A stretch of DNA of 64,000 nucleotides from JAVBQB01 sp031549265 (GCA_031549265.1 JAVBQB010000003.1:1-64000), one strand, 5' to 3'; counted from the first letter of the stretch, positions 17,401-26,700 are shown. The notes: a model not told the origin generated them from the letters alone. Program-made: numbers and translations.

Positions 17401-17529
17401 GACATCTCTCTTGTGTGTGGCGCAAAAATTATGCTGGGAACTGACGACGGGAAATTCGATCCCCAGGGACTTACCACAAGAGCGCAGGCCGCAACTGTCC
17501 AAATCCGGTTGCTGGATGTATTGGCGTGA
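14443..17529 (+). CDS. B12-regulated FMN-binding, beta-helix, SLH surface protein
   Basis: 1,028 residues; start preceded by GGGAG. Signal peptide 1-28 (ending VSFA); FMN_bind domain 30-133 with SGATASS, where Thr-118 is the candidate for covalent FMN attachment by an ApbE-type transferase; a FIVAR-like helical repeat (about 137-198); a right-handed beta-helix like polymorphic outer-membrane/pectate-lyase repeats (about 200-525, LENCTIMNCQSMNGAVYV); a chitobiase C-terminal-like domain (527-605, IYYTTDGTLPS); a pre-SLH beta domain shared with the giant SLH protein; three SLH repeats (847-1028). It should be an extracellular flavoprotein on the cell wall, possibly donating electrons. Control by a cobalamin riboswitch links it to corrinoid uptake or use, perhaps reduction of the cobalt at the surface; that link is inference. 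No ApbE gene is in the window. Confidence 0.85.
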   Translation: MRLKKLASLVTSAALAVSLAAAPAVSFAAGEQYIDGTYTAAHQGFIAPMTVSVTISQNDITDITIDSISDTATRFGLLPVMQGPNVANQAAIAATQNMIAAIKSAGSADVTDAVSGATASSKAFKKAVSKALEKATDGKTALGNLIAKVTAMDKSKYSTRSLSALSTALTDAQDVYNSGSAAQSEIVSAVESLQDAIDGLAYGSIHAYNIDQLAQYARTASDGDTIYLDADIDMPLPSGFDKDIYTAANYNLAYDAVSTATIGTNKKITIDGQGHTLDGNDVFGFFFVHGSELTLKNMTIKNANYVGRNPSDTYGTRPLAGSAVYVELGDAVLENCTIMNCQSMNGAVYVDADRSIKVKNCTFVNNEAFHGGALAIGMRGKGYVANSIMVGSGMSRMLKTYLDLAYAATGSAGNNYDKVYGDIWFRDGSVLTADGGYNLIGSKDVYGGANIPGFADDASLSNFSAWLTSPDNYKNSEKSLPLIFTANNPAIDKIPSNNQYLTPSDARGVPRPQNGFGDIGAFEMTKAATPIANPASSSFGSSINISLTCATDGAEIYYTTDGTLPSRSSAKYSAPINLTSATTIKAMAAGANMFDSDVAEFTYSRHSTTRTDTPPVPSGGTSNPTADQPPIYTVDGAIIKATGTAGKDGSTAVVISGADITKAADAAAIVSEKSGEPSKVVISYTAASTSSVETVIPGSALKTLDNKHIDSLEIISGDVTFAIDAQAIAAIGAQSAGDIKFSVLPVSEAALSDTQKQAANGHPVYNLGIGSGGKSITDWGNGKIEVSMKYTPKDGENLNAIVVYFMDSSGSLQMISNCKYNHETKIVTFTPPHFSIYVIGYNPVTFADVGRSHWGKNYIEQAAARLLVKGVGNNQYQPDRSVSRAEFVQMVSNVISLPSAKTGTDEYIDVHNSDWYYSTIMDAKSAGLLDAFAGSNFSPTQAITREEMAAILAMALRCNGIPANENQVDIEKVFSDHSYIGSKFTEDISLVCGAKIMLGTDDGKFDPQGLTTRAQAATVQIRLLDVLA

Positions 17530-17553
17530 TTCTGCCCCTGTAGCGACGTAACC

Positions 17554-17586
17554 AGGCTCCCTTCCAACATCGGAGGGAGCCTTTGA
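17554..17586 (+). terminator. Terminator after the FMN-binding SLH gene
   Basis: AGGCTCCCTTCC pairs (one bulged T) with GGAGGGAGCCT, followed by TTTG. Located 25 bp after the stop at 17529. Confidence 0.75.
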
Positions 17587-17643
17587 TATTGGCTCGATAT
17601 GTATGCCTCAATGGGTGTGTTCTACCGTTAATAAGCGGCTTTA

Positions 17644-17988
17644 TTAGCCGGCGTGATTCCCCGAACTTTGCTGAAGCATGGCGAAAATCTTTGCCGCCTG
17701 GGCGCGGGTGGCGTTATCTTTCGGAGCGAAGATGCCATCAGGGTTTCCGTTGATTATTCCGGCGCTTTGCGTTGCGGCAACCGCACTTTGCGCAGCTCGC
17801 AATCTGAACGCCGCTTTGAGCTCACCGCTTGCGACTTGCTGTCCGCTCTCCGCCAACTTGATGTCCTTATACTCGACATACCGCATAACCATGACCGCCA
17901 TGTCCTCGCGCGTTATTTTGGCGGTCGGTGTGAATGTGCCGGGTAGGGCTTGACCGCCCGCAGTACGATAGAACATTTGCATAAGCAA
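17644..17988 (-). pseudogene. Truncated SLH-domain protein (C-terminal remnant)
   Basis: 114 codons encoding the end of one SLH repeat (MLMQMFYRTAGG), then the next two partial repeats (TFTPTAKITREDMAVMVMRY and GIINGNPDGIFAPKDNATRAQAAKIFAML). There is no signal peptide or upstream SLH sequence. At its 5' end the reading frame runs into the start of an unrelated plus-strand relaxase-like fragment, so the gene was cut by insertion or deletion. Normally three SLH repeats follow a large exported domain, so this is a dead C-terminal stub. Confidence 0.75.
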
Positions 17989-18336
17989 ATATCTGAACTC
18001 CGGCGAAAAGTCCGGGAGTTAAACGCCGCTTTCAATAAGCTCTATGAGTCGACAAGAGAGTTTAGAGAGGCGGTCAAGTTGGCTCCAGAAAAGGTGAAGG
18101 GGTTTTTTGCAGAAATATTCAGGCAGGCAAAGGAGGCACGCGAAGAGAAGAAATTAAGACAAAATACAAAATCCAGCAGCGGCATGGACATACCTGATTA
18201 TCAGTTTGAGGCAATAGCCCGTTGTCTTTTATCTGAAATACAAAAATACTACGAGAGCGAGGAAGGGCAGCGGGAATTTGCTGAGTGGCAAGCAAAACAA
18301 GAATCGAAAAGGGAGAATGATAATCCAAAAGATTAA
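17950..18336 (+). pseudogene. Probable relaxase/mobilisation protein C-terminal fragment
   Basis: 128 codons of charged, helical protein: EHLHKQISELRRKVRELN, EKVKGFFAEIFRQAKEAREE, then a polar tail. Long Glu/Arg coiled-coil tails of this kind are found at the C-terminus of MobA/MobL-type relaxases in integrative elements, but no catalytic His triad or Tyr is present, so I call it a remnant with moderate certainty. The first 38 bp overlap the opposite-strand SLH stub, which marks the recombination junction at about 17980-17990. Alternative: a stand-alone small coiled-coil protein starting at TTG. Confidence 0.5.
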
Positions 18337-18346
18337 CGCTACGACG

Positions 18347-18386
18347 AATAGGCAGGCGGCATACCATCGGATGCCGCCTGCCTATT
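18347..18386 (+). terminator. Long hairpin after the relaxase fragment
   Basis: AATAGGCAGGCGGCAT (18347-18362) pairs perfectly with 18371-18386; loop of eight. Followed by GTTGTTCTTA, a weak T-rich tail. Positioned 10 bp after the fragment's stop codon. Confidence 0.65.
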
Positions 18387-18417
18387 GTTGTTCTTATAGG
18401 TCTTTTAGATAAAGTAC

Positions 18418-18457
18418 AAATCCGAACCCATCTCCTATCGGAATCAGGTTCGGATTT
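18418..18457 (-). terminator. Terminator of tRNA-Ala
   Basis: AAATCCGAACC (18418-18428) pairs with GGTTCGGATTT (18447-18457). On the minus strand it follows the tRNA 3' end by 8 bp and leads into TTTGTACTTT. Confidence 0.7.
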
Positions 18458-18465
18458 GATTGATT

Positions 18466-18541
<76 letters not shown>

Positions 18542-18862
18542 GAGTTACCTTGGTAATTCTAGCACATCAGTCAAATGAATGCAAGTCCTTTTTTCAAAAT
18601 ATTTATCTTTTTTCAGCCGCGGCGCACTGCCGGCCGTGTAAGCTCGCTTGCGCTACAGAGTTTTCGCCTTACTTCACTGCCAATCGTTAGTTTTAACATC
18701 TCCATTTTATCTTGCTTTGACCCTGCGCCCGTGGTAAACTATGTTTTAACATTAACTTTTAGGCATACCGCGCCCGCGCGCCGCGAAACTGCCGCAAGTT
18801 TTCCGGGCTGCCGCTCTGAGAACGCCGGGTTGCGCTTTGCGGTAACACAGGAGGCGATTTTC

Positions 18863-21439
18863 TTGGATTCCAGCCAGGGGTTTCTGAACACACTGCAATT
18901 TGTCGTTGAGGCCACAAATATCGGTCTTTGGGACTGGCACCTGCCGACCGGCAAAGTTATCTACAGCAAGGAATGGGAAGCTATACTCGGCTATGACGCG
19001 GGCGAGCTGCCGCAAACCGTCGAATGCTGGGAACGAGCGGTGCTGCCTGAGGATCTTCCGATTGCGGACAAGGCAATAAAAGACTACATCGACGGAAAAG
19101 CCACGTCATACGAGGCCGAATTCCGTATCGTCTGCAAAAACGGAGACGTCATCTGGGCCCAGGACCGCGGAGTATTTACCGAGTTTGATCAGGATGGAAC
19201 GCCGACCAGGCTTGTGGGCGTTCTTCAGGATATTACGAGGATAAAGAGAACCGAGAACGAGCTGAAAAACAAAAACGAGCAGCTCGACTTTGTCGCCAAT
19301 ATGGCTGAACTGGGCATGTGGGACTGGAATATCGCCACCCATACCATAAAGTTTAACGCCGAGTATCTAAACATGCTCGGCTACTCCGAAACCGAGAACG
19401 AAAGTACTATAGAGCAATGGGAAGCGCTCTGTCATCCGGAGGATCTGGAAATCGCCAACAAACTCCTGGACGAGCTGCTCAGCGGCAAAAGCGACAGCTA
19501 CTCCTGTGAAATCAGGATGCGGCACACGGACGGCAGCTACATATGGACGCTCGATATCGGCAGAATAACCGAATGGGACGAGGCCGGCAATCCAAAAAGA
19601 GTGCTCGGCGGCCACCTCAATATAGATAAGGTGAAAAAAGCCGAGAAAAACCTGCAATCCGCCCTGCGTGAGATTGAACGCATTAACCTAGGGCTGAAAA
19701 ATGAAATCAACAAGCAGATCATAGACCTGCAAACGCAGGACAAATTGCTGTACGCCGTTAACGAGGTCGCGTCCCACCTTATGTCCATCGACAGCGATAT
19801 TAATTTTGATGAGTCGCTTGTCCACGGCCTGTCGCTGCTGGGCAGGAGCATCAACGTCCAGCGTGTCTCGCTTTGGAAGAATCATATAGACGAGTCCGGC
19901 AGGGCTGTCGCCGTTCAGATTTACCAGTGGTCGGATCCGGGCGACGTCGAGGAGGCCAATTACGACATAGAGTTTTCGGCTATCGGCTCCGTCTGGCAGC
20001 ACGCGCTATACTCCAACCAGTGCGTAACCTCGCTGATCCGCGATATCCCCGGCCCCTACGGCGACCTGCTTCGTTCAAACGGCTTTGTCTCCCTGCTGCT
20101 GGTTCCGATTTTTATCTATAATGAGTTTTGGGGTATGATCGGTTTCGCCGACTGCGTTAGCGAGCGCGTGTTCACCATCACCGAACAGCGGATCATGGCT
20201 TCCGGCGGGCTGATGGTCGCCTCTGCGCTGCTGCGAAATGAGATGACGCAGAGCCTGATCACAGCGAAGGAGGAGGCGCAGTCCAACGCCCGCGCCAAGA
20301 GCGTTTTTCTAGCCAACATGAGCCACGAGATCCGCACGCCGATGAACGCGATTATCGGCATGAGCACCATCGCGAAGGGCTACAACCCCTCCGAAAAAAT
20401 CGCCGACTGCCTGAAAAAAATTGAGAGCTCGTCGCGCCATCTGCTCGGAATCATTAACGACATCCTCGATATGTCTAAAATAGAGGCGGAAAAATTCGAG
20501 CTGAATTACGACGCGCTGAACCTGTCCGCCCTGCTCGAGAATATACACAACATCCTCGCCAGCCGCGCCGAGGAAAAGAGCCAGACGTTCACCATTTATG
20601 TGGACGACGACGTGCCGGACGCGATGATTACAGACGAGCTTCGCCTGTCGCAGGTCATCACCAACCTGCTCAGCAACGCGATCAAGTTCACTCCCGAGCG
20701 CGGAGAAATCAGTTTGCTGATACAGGCCATCGAGAGCGACGATAATCGCGTCGTGCTGAAATTCTCGGTTATCGATACGGGAATCGGTATTAAAGATGAG
20801 CTGCTGGCCAAGCTCTTTAACGCGTTTGAGCAGCTTGACCGCGGAGTGTCGCGCAGGTTCGGCGGCACCGGTCTCGGACTCACAATCTGCAAGCGGATAA
20901 TTCAGCTGATGGGCGGAGACATTACAGTCGAGAGCATAGTCGGCAAGGGAAGCGTCTTCAGCTTCTCCATCGAGGTGGAAAAGTGCATTCCGCCGGAAAA
21001 CACCGCTGCCGCTGCGCATGAGTACGACGACCTGCCTGACTTCAGCGGTTTCAGCATCCTGCTCGCCGAGGATGTGGAGATTAACCGCGAGATCGTTATC
21101 GCGCTGCTGGAGGATACGAATATCTCGATTGACTGCGCGCAAAACGGCGTCGAGGCGATCAACATGTATTCCGCCTGCCCGGACAAATACGCGATGATAT
21201 TCATGGACATCCACATGCCCAGCATAGACGGGTATGAGGCAACCCGGCAGATCCGCCTTCTCGACCCGACGCGCGCCAAGACCGTCCCCATCATCGCGAT
21301 GACCGCCAACGCCTTCTTCGAAGACATCCAGCAATGTCTGGAGGCCGGAATGAACGATCACATCGCGAAGCCCATCGACATTGACGAGGTTCTTTTCAAG
21401 ATGCGCAAGTACATAATCGGTGAGAAGGGCACGGATTGA
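18863..21439 (+). CDS. Hybrid sensor histidine kinase (PAS-PAS-GAF-HisKA-HATPase-REC)
   Basis: 858 residues, cytoplasmic (no membrane segment). I chose TTG at 18863 because AGGAGG ends 8 bases upstream; the in-frame extension to 18575 runs into the tRNA promoter region and has no protein-like character. Two PAS domains (about 10-125 and 135-260, WDWHLPTGKVIYSKEW and WDWNIATHTIKFNAEY), a linker coiled coil, a GAF-like domain (295-465), HisKA with NMSHEIRTPMNAIIGM (His-488), HATPase (NLLSNAIKFTPE, DTGIGI, GGTGLGL), and a receiver with LLAEDVEINRE and phosphoacceptor Asp-782 (MDIHMPSIDG), closing AKPID. Phosphate would pass from His to Asp; no output or Hpt domain is present, so a partner phosphotransfer protein must lie elsewhere. 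PAS/GAF ligands unknown. Confidence 0.92.
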   Translation: MDSSQGFLNTLQFVVEATNIGLWDWHLPTGKVIYSKEWEAILGYDAGELPQTVECWERAVLPEDLPIADKAIKDYIDGKATSYEAEFRIVCKNGDVIWAQDRGVFTEFDQDGTPTRLVGVLQDITRIKRTENELKNKNEQLDFVANMAELGMWDWNIATHTIKFNAEYLNMLGYSETENESTIEQWEALCHPEDLEIANKLLDELLSGKSDSYSCEIRMRHTDGSYIWTLDIGRITEWDEAGNPKRVLGGHLNIDKVKKAEKNLQSALREIERINLGLKNEINKQIIDLQTQDKLLYAVNEVASHLMSIDSDINFDESLVHGLSLLGRSINVQRVSLWKNHIDESGRAVAVQIYQWSDPGDVEEANYDIEFSAIGSVWQHALYSNQCVTSLIRDIPGPYGDLLRSNGFVSLLLVPIFIYNEFWGMIGFADCVSERVFTITEQRIMASGGLMVASALLRNEMTQSLITAKEEAQSNARAKSVFLANMSHEIRTPMNAIIGMSTIAKGYNPSEKIADCLKKIESSSRHLLGIINDILDMSKIEAEKFELNYDALNLSALLENIHNILASRAEEKSQTFTIYVDDDVPDAMITDELRLSQVITNLLSNAIKFTPERGEISLLIQAIESDDNRVVLKFSVIDTGIGIKDELLAKLFNAFEQLDRGVSRRFGGTGLGLTICKRIIQLMGGDITVESIVGKGSVFSFSIEVEKCIPPENTAAAAHEYDDLPDFSGFSILLAEDVEINREIVIALLEDTNISIDCAQNGVEAINMYSACPDKYAMIFMDIHMPSIDGYEATRQIRLLDPTRAKTVPIIAMTANAFFEDIQQCLEAGMNDHIAKPIDIDEVLFKMRKYIIGEKGTD

Positions 21440-21538
21440 CAGGTAAGCTCTCCGCGGTGACTCGGGACAATGCGCTTCTGAAAAATTGCCGCCGAACGGT
21501 GTTAAATTTTTCTCACAGCTTCTAAGACAAATAAAAAA

Positions 21539-21599
21539 ACAGCCGCACCCGTTTTCCGACCGGCATTTCGTAATGCCCCGGTCAAACGGCGTGCGGTTC
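21539..21599. terminator. Bidirectional terminator between convergent kinase genes
   Basis: Long imperfect hairpin: AGCCGCACCCGTTTTCCGAC pairs with GGTCAAACGGCGTGCGGTT around the ATTTCGTAAT top. Plus-strand exit TCTTATTTTT and minus-strand exit TTTTTTTATTTG serve both convergent genes. Confidence 0.8.
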
Positions 21600-21616
21600 T
21601 TATTTTTGCTGCTTTG

Positions 21617-23092
21617 TCATACATATTTCCGCAGCGACTCCACTACTTTTTCCTCTTCGAGCGGCTTGCTGATGTGCATATTCATACCGGACTCCAGCGC
21701 CATGTCGATATCTTCCCTGAACGCGTTGGCGGTCATGGCTACAATCGGCACTGTCTTTCCGCGCTCGCGCCCGCTCGAACGGATCCGTTTGGTCGCCGTG
21801 TAGCCGTCCATTTTCGGCATCTGCACGTCCATGAAAATGATGTCGTACAAATCCGGGTTCCGCTCAAAGAGACCGACGGCCTCCTCGCCGTCCCACGCTA
21901 CCTCCGTCGTGATGCCGGCCGTTTCCAGCATGCTCTGCAAAACAATCTGATTTATTTCAATATCTTCCACAATCAGCGCGGTTTTGCCCTCATACGACAG
22001 ATCTGCGATATCCGGCGGCTCTTCCTCCGGCGGCTCTTCACGGGTGGCGGCGGCGTCCGTCGCGGATTTGCTCACAGCGCACGGCCAGCCGAAAGAGAAC
22101 TCGCTGCCCTTGCCGAACTCGCTCTCGACCGTTATGTTCCCGCCCGCCAGATTGACGATCTTTTGGGCGATAGCGAGGCCGAGTCCCGTGCCGCCGAACC
22201 GCTTGGTAATGCTGCTGTCGGCTTGCTGGAAGGAGACAAATAATCTCTCCATTTGGTCGGGACTTATCCCGATTCCGTTGTCGCTGACCGAAAAACGAAG
22301 ATTCACCGCGCCGGAACCCGCGGGATCGGAGTCGAGCTTCAGTATAATCCGCCCGCCGTCGTCAGTAAACTTGACCGCGTTTGAGAGCAGGTTCATCAGC
22401 ACCTGCGTGATGCGGAACCGGTCTGCCAGAACCACGCCGGGGATGTGTTCCCCGATCTCAATACTAAGACTCTGCTTCTTTTTCTCGACTTCGCCCTTAA
22501 TCATCCGCCCGACGTCCTGGAGGAGTCTTTCCGGGCTGAACTCCTCGTTTGAAAGCTCCAGCTTTCCCGATTCGATCTTAGAGATATCAAGCACGTCGTT
22601 AATCAGGGACAGAAGGTGCCTTGACGAGATTTCCACCTGTTCCAGGCATTCCCTGATTTTGCCTGGATCATCCGACGATCTGGCGATCTGCGTCATTCCA
22701 ATAATGGCGTTCATCGGCGTGCGGATCTCGTGGCTCATGTTTGACAGGAAGAGGCTTTTTGTCCGGCTCGCTGTTTCGGCGATCTGCCGTTCCTTTTTGA
22801 TCGAATTATACATCGGCACGAAAACAAATAGCATCCCGCACAGAACCACGATAGCGCCCGCGAAAAACAGCACCGTATATTTACCAAAGAAACCTGCGTT
22901 TTCAATTTGCAGCTCGCTAATGTATTGGGTCGGGACGCCGGAGCTGGTCATCTTTTGCTGATATCTTTGGAACATTTCCTCATTGTTCAAAAAACGAGAG
23001 AAGAGAATGATCGCGAAACCAACCGCAAAAAGCGCCAGCATCAATAATACGCTCGGGACAGGCAGTACACGTTTTCCTTTGCGTTTATCCAT
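21617..23092 (-). CDS. Membrane hybrid histidine kinase (HisKA-HATPase-REC)
   Basis: 491 residues. Two hydrophobic segments (about 10-32 and 72-95) flank a short external loop of about 40 residues, too small for a classic sensor fold. Then HisKA with NMSHEIRTPMNAIIGM (His-121), HATPase (LMNLLSNAVKFTDDGG, DNGIGI, GGTGLGLAI) and a receiver (ALIVEDIEINQIVL, MDVQMPKMDG, ISKPLEEEKV). I took the ATG at 23092; a TTG four codons earlier is the alternative. Convergent with the PAS-PAS-GAF kinase and sharing its terminator. Driven by a good promoter at 23122-23150. Without a real sensor domain it may sense through the membrane or a partner protein. Confidence 0.9.
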   Translation of the reverse strand: MDKRKGKRVLPVPSVLLMLALFAVGFAIILFSRFLNNEEMFQRYQQKMTSSGVPTQYISELQIENAGFFGKYTVLFFAGAIVVLCGMLFVFVPMYNSIKKERQIAETASRTKSLFLSNMSHEIRTPMNAIIGMTQIARSSDDPGKIRECLEQVEISSRHLLSLINDVLDISKIESGKLELSNEEFSPERLLQDVGRMIKGEVEKKKQSLSIEIGEHIPGVVLADRFRITQVLMNLLSNAVKFTDDGGRIILKLDSDPAGSGAVNLRFSVSDNGIGISPDQMERLFVSFQQADSSITKRFGGTGLGLAIAQKIVNLAGGNITVESEFGKGSEFSFGWPCAVSKSATDAAATREEPPEEEPPDIADLSYEGKTALIVEDIEINQIVLQSMLETAGITTEVAWDGEEAVGLFERNPDLYDIIFMDVQMPKMDGYTATKRIRSSGRERGKTVPIVAMTANAFREDIDMALESGMNMHISKPLEEEKVVESLRKYV

Positions 23093-23121
23093 CACATCAC
23101 CCAATATTCACTAATTAGCCA

Positions 23122-23150
23122 ATTATACACGCACAAACGGCAGTTATCAA
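23122..23150 (-). promoter_or_regulatory. Sigma-A promoter of the membrane hybrid kinase
   Basis: Minus strand TTGATA (23150-23145), 17-bp spacer, TATAAT (23127-23122); start near 23115, 23 bp before the ATG. Confidence 0.85.
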
Positions 23151-23682
23151 GATCGTGAGGAAATTTTTAGAAATTATTCGATAAAGAACATTTTCCGCCT
23201 GATAATAGCAACAATACACATTATAGACATAACTTTCACCGACTGGGCGCAAAAACACTTTACCGCGCCTATCGGACAAAACTAAAACAATTGCTATTCA
23301 AAACCGATACCGCCGCTCTCAAAAGCTTCGAAAAAGCGCAAATACAGTCGTTTTCCAGCTCCGCAATCCTCGGGAAAATCATGTCACATTGACCGCAAAT
23401 TGCCGGCGCGCTAACAAAAGTTAGTTATTTATGTATCATTTTGGCGTTTATTTTAGCTTTCTCCCGGCGTATAAAAATGTAGCTAAATCGACCGTCCAAC
23501 CGCTCTGCAAGTTAGGCAACGCCGCGCCCAACCATAATGTCCCACTGGTTTTGTAAGCTTCTCCCCAGAATAGCGCGCGCCGGGACAGACGCTCCGGCAG
23601 AACCGTTCCCACGCCGCCCGTCATTTTTGTGTCTTTTATTGCTTTTGCTTGCGGCAGAGGCATTAGAGCCAGAAATAAACGA
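23151..23682. other. Long intergenic region with an unexplained conserved-looking segment
   Basis: No gene I can support. A minus-strand frame (23448-23663, 71 codons, containing GTLWLGAALPNLQSGWTVD) has no ribosome-binding site and an odd composition; GC-rich 23500-23640 stands out against AT-rich flanks. It might be a non-coding RNA or a dispersed repeat; weak similarity to gene-free stretches near 31050 and 57640 is noted under findings. Confidence 0.3.
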
Positions 23683-23711
23683 TTGACTCGATACAGGTTA
23701 CTGCGTAGAAT
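23683..23711 (+). promoter_or_regulatory. Sigma-A promoter of the CACHE-HAMP hybrid kinase
   Basis: TTGACT (23683-23688), 17-bp spacer, TAGAAT (23706-23711); transcript start near 23718. Confidence 0.75.
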
Positions 23712-23774
23712 GAAAATAAATCTTACTAAAAAGGCTGCTCAGATTGAGTTATTTTGAGCTTTGTAAGGTACGTT

Positions 23775-26700
23775 ATGTTTAAAAAGCACTCTCTGAAAAC
23801 GAAAATGTTCTTTATGGCTTCTGCTGTCGCAGTCCTGGCTTTCGTGGTTGTCATCATTACGGTAACTTTTCACAGCTTCGAAACACAGAAGGCCGAGGCG
23901 TTCCTGCTCGCAAGAGAAATGGCCGAGAAATACATGAATGAAATCAAAGCCGAGCTGCAGGGTGCGCGCGTCACTTCGGAGACGCTTTCAACCGTGTTTG
24001 AAACAATGAAGGAGCACGAGCTGACCGACCGCGGGATAATGAACGCCATTCTCAAGGACGCGCTGGCAAGTAAGGAATACATTACGGCGTTCTGCATCGC
24101 CTATGAGCCCGACGCGCTTGACGGAAAGGACAGCTTCTACGCCGGCAAGCTCCCCGAATATGACGAAACCGGAAGGTACGCGCCATACTGGAACAAACTG
24201 AACAAAAACATCTCCGTTCAGCCGCTATACGATATCGACACCGCCGACTGGTACACCGTTCCCAAAGCTACGAAGCGCGAGTACATCACCGATCCTTATC
24301 CCTATATGGTACAGGGCAAAGAAGTCATGATTACAAGCCTGATTTTCCCGATAATCCACAACGACAAGTTTATCGGCATAATTTCTTCCGACATCACGCT
24401 CGACAAGCTTCAGCAGATGGTCGCCGGGGTCAACACACGCGGAATAGGCGAGTTTACCGAGATTTATTCAAATTCCGGCACCGTCATCGCGCATCCTGAT
24501 CAGCGATATCTGACAAAGGACTTCTCTGAGCTTGTCGTTTATGACGATCTGACCGGCGACCCCGCCGCAGCCTCCGACGCGGCCGGGCGCATCCTGAAAT
24601 ACCTCAGTGAATCCAAAGCCGGCGGCGCTGCTGTGTCCGCTAGCGACTTTGAGTCCCTCTCGAAGCTTGCGGACAATCTGCAAAAATTCGCTGCCGATCC
24701 TGACGGTACCGCGCTGGATATAACGCTGTTTACGACGGAAGCGGCGGACATCCTGCTGCGTGACAACCTCGAAGGCCAGCGGACCGCGGACGCGGTTAAA
24801 AGCGCCATCAAAAATGGCGAGGCCTATGTTTCCAACAGCCGTGAGTACTTTACCGTATTCATGCCGATCAAATTCAGCGAGTCAACCAACGCCTGGTCGG
24901 CGGCGGTCAGCTTTCCGATTGAGAAAGTTCTATCAAACGCCTACAGCATACGCGACTTTGTCATTTTCGTTTCGCTTCTCGCGACGCTGCTGCTGGCGGC
25001 ATTGCTCTATTGGGTTGCCAGCCGCGTTACGAAGCCTATTCTGGTTCTGGCCAATACCGCCAAGAAGCTGGGCGATGGCGACTTTTGCGTTGACGTGCCG
25101 TTTTCCGCCAATAAGGACGAGATCGGCACCCTGGCGAGCGCGTTCAAGTCGATGGCCGAGAGAATCGACGAGCTGGTCTGTAAGCTGAAGAAGTACACAC
25201 GCGAACTGGAGGAAAAAAACGCTTACCTCAACAGCCTTAACGAACAACTGGTCATATCCTCGCAGCAGGCCGAGCAGTCCAGCCGGGCAAAAAGCGATTT
25301 TCTGTCCAACATGAGCCACGAGATGCGCACGCCGCTCAACGCCATCATCGGAATGACCTCGATCGGCAAAGCCTCTGACCATATTGAAAAAAAGGACATT
25401 GCATTTTCGAGGATTGAAGACGCTTCGGCGCACCTGCTCGGCGTCATAAATGACGTGCTGGACATGTCCAAGATCGAGGCTAACAAACTCGACCTGTCAA
25501 TCGACGACTTCGATTTCTCCAAGATGCTGCGGCGCGCGGTCAGCTTCATCAGCTTCCGTATTCAGGAACGGCATCAAAAGTTTAAGGCGACTATAGACAG
25601 CGACATTCCGCGCGTGCTCAGGGGCGACGAACAGCGCCTCGCGCAGGTCATAACCAACCTGTTGTCCAACGCCGTCAAGTTCACGCCTGAGGGCGGCTCG
25701 ATCTGGCTCGAGGCGCGGCTCATCGCCGAGACGGACACCGGGTGTACCCTCGAATTCCGGATCAGAGACTCGGGCATCGGCATCAGTCCGGAGCAGCAGG
25801 AACGGCTCTTTACCTCCTTCCAGCAGGCGGACAGCAGCACCTCGCGCAATTACGGAGGCACCGGCCTGGGGCTCGCGATATCCAAGCAGATCGTCGGGCT
25901 CATGGGCGGCAATATCGGCGTCGAATCCGAGCTTGGAGTCGGGGCGGTGTTTTACTTCACCGTCAGCATGAAGCGCGGCGGAGACGATCGGAAATACCAG
26001 CTGAACCCACCTTGCGGCTGTGATGCCGTCCGGATCCTCGTTGTGGACGGCGATGCCGAAGCGGTCGACTGCTTCAGGGGTATCTCGGGTGACCTCGGCA
26101 TATCGTGCGACGTGGCCTCCAGCAGCGGCAAGGCGGTTTCGCTGCTCGAGCGGAACATTTTCCACGATATTTATTTTGTCGACTCGCAAGTGGAAGGTAT
26201 CGGCGGCGTCGAACTGATAAAAATCATTAAAAGCAGATGTCCAGAGAAATCGGCGGTCATAATGGTTGCCGCCGACGACTGGAAGCAGATTTCGGACGAG
26301 GCGCGCCGCGCTGGCGCCGACTTCTTTCTCCAAAAACCGCTCTTCCGGCAGGATATCGCGGATTGCATCAACGAGTGCCTCAGCGCGTCGGGCAAGGAGT
26401 CCTCCGCGACCGAAATGCTGGGCGACGATCAAGTCTTTGCGGGCAAAGTCGCGCTGCTGGCCGAGGATGTGGAGATCAACCGCGAAATCGTGATAGCGGT
26501 GCTTGAACCGACTGAGATGGAAATTGACTGCGCCGAAAACGGCGAGCAGGCTCTGCGCATGTTCTCCGAAAATCCCGCAAGGTACGACATCATTCTTATG
26601 GACATCCAGATGCCGAAAATGGACGGGCTGGAGACCACCCGCCGCATCCGCGCGATGGACGCGCCTAACGCTACGACCATTCCCATTATCGCGATGACCG

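Noticed and set aside
18575..18862. Upstream extension of the first hybrid kinase
   Set aside because: Runs 96 codons toward the tRNA-Ala gene with no protein-like features, while AGGAGG and TTG at 18863 give a good start directly before the PAS domain.
20309..21361. Long open frame (350 codons) on the minus strand opposite the PAS-PAS-GAF kinase
   Set aside because: It lies wholly within the kinase gene, has no ribosome-binding site or family resemblance, and is the usual GC-rich antisense shadow.
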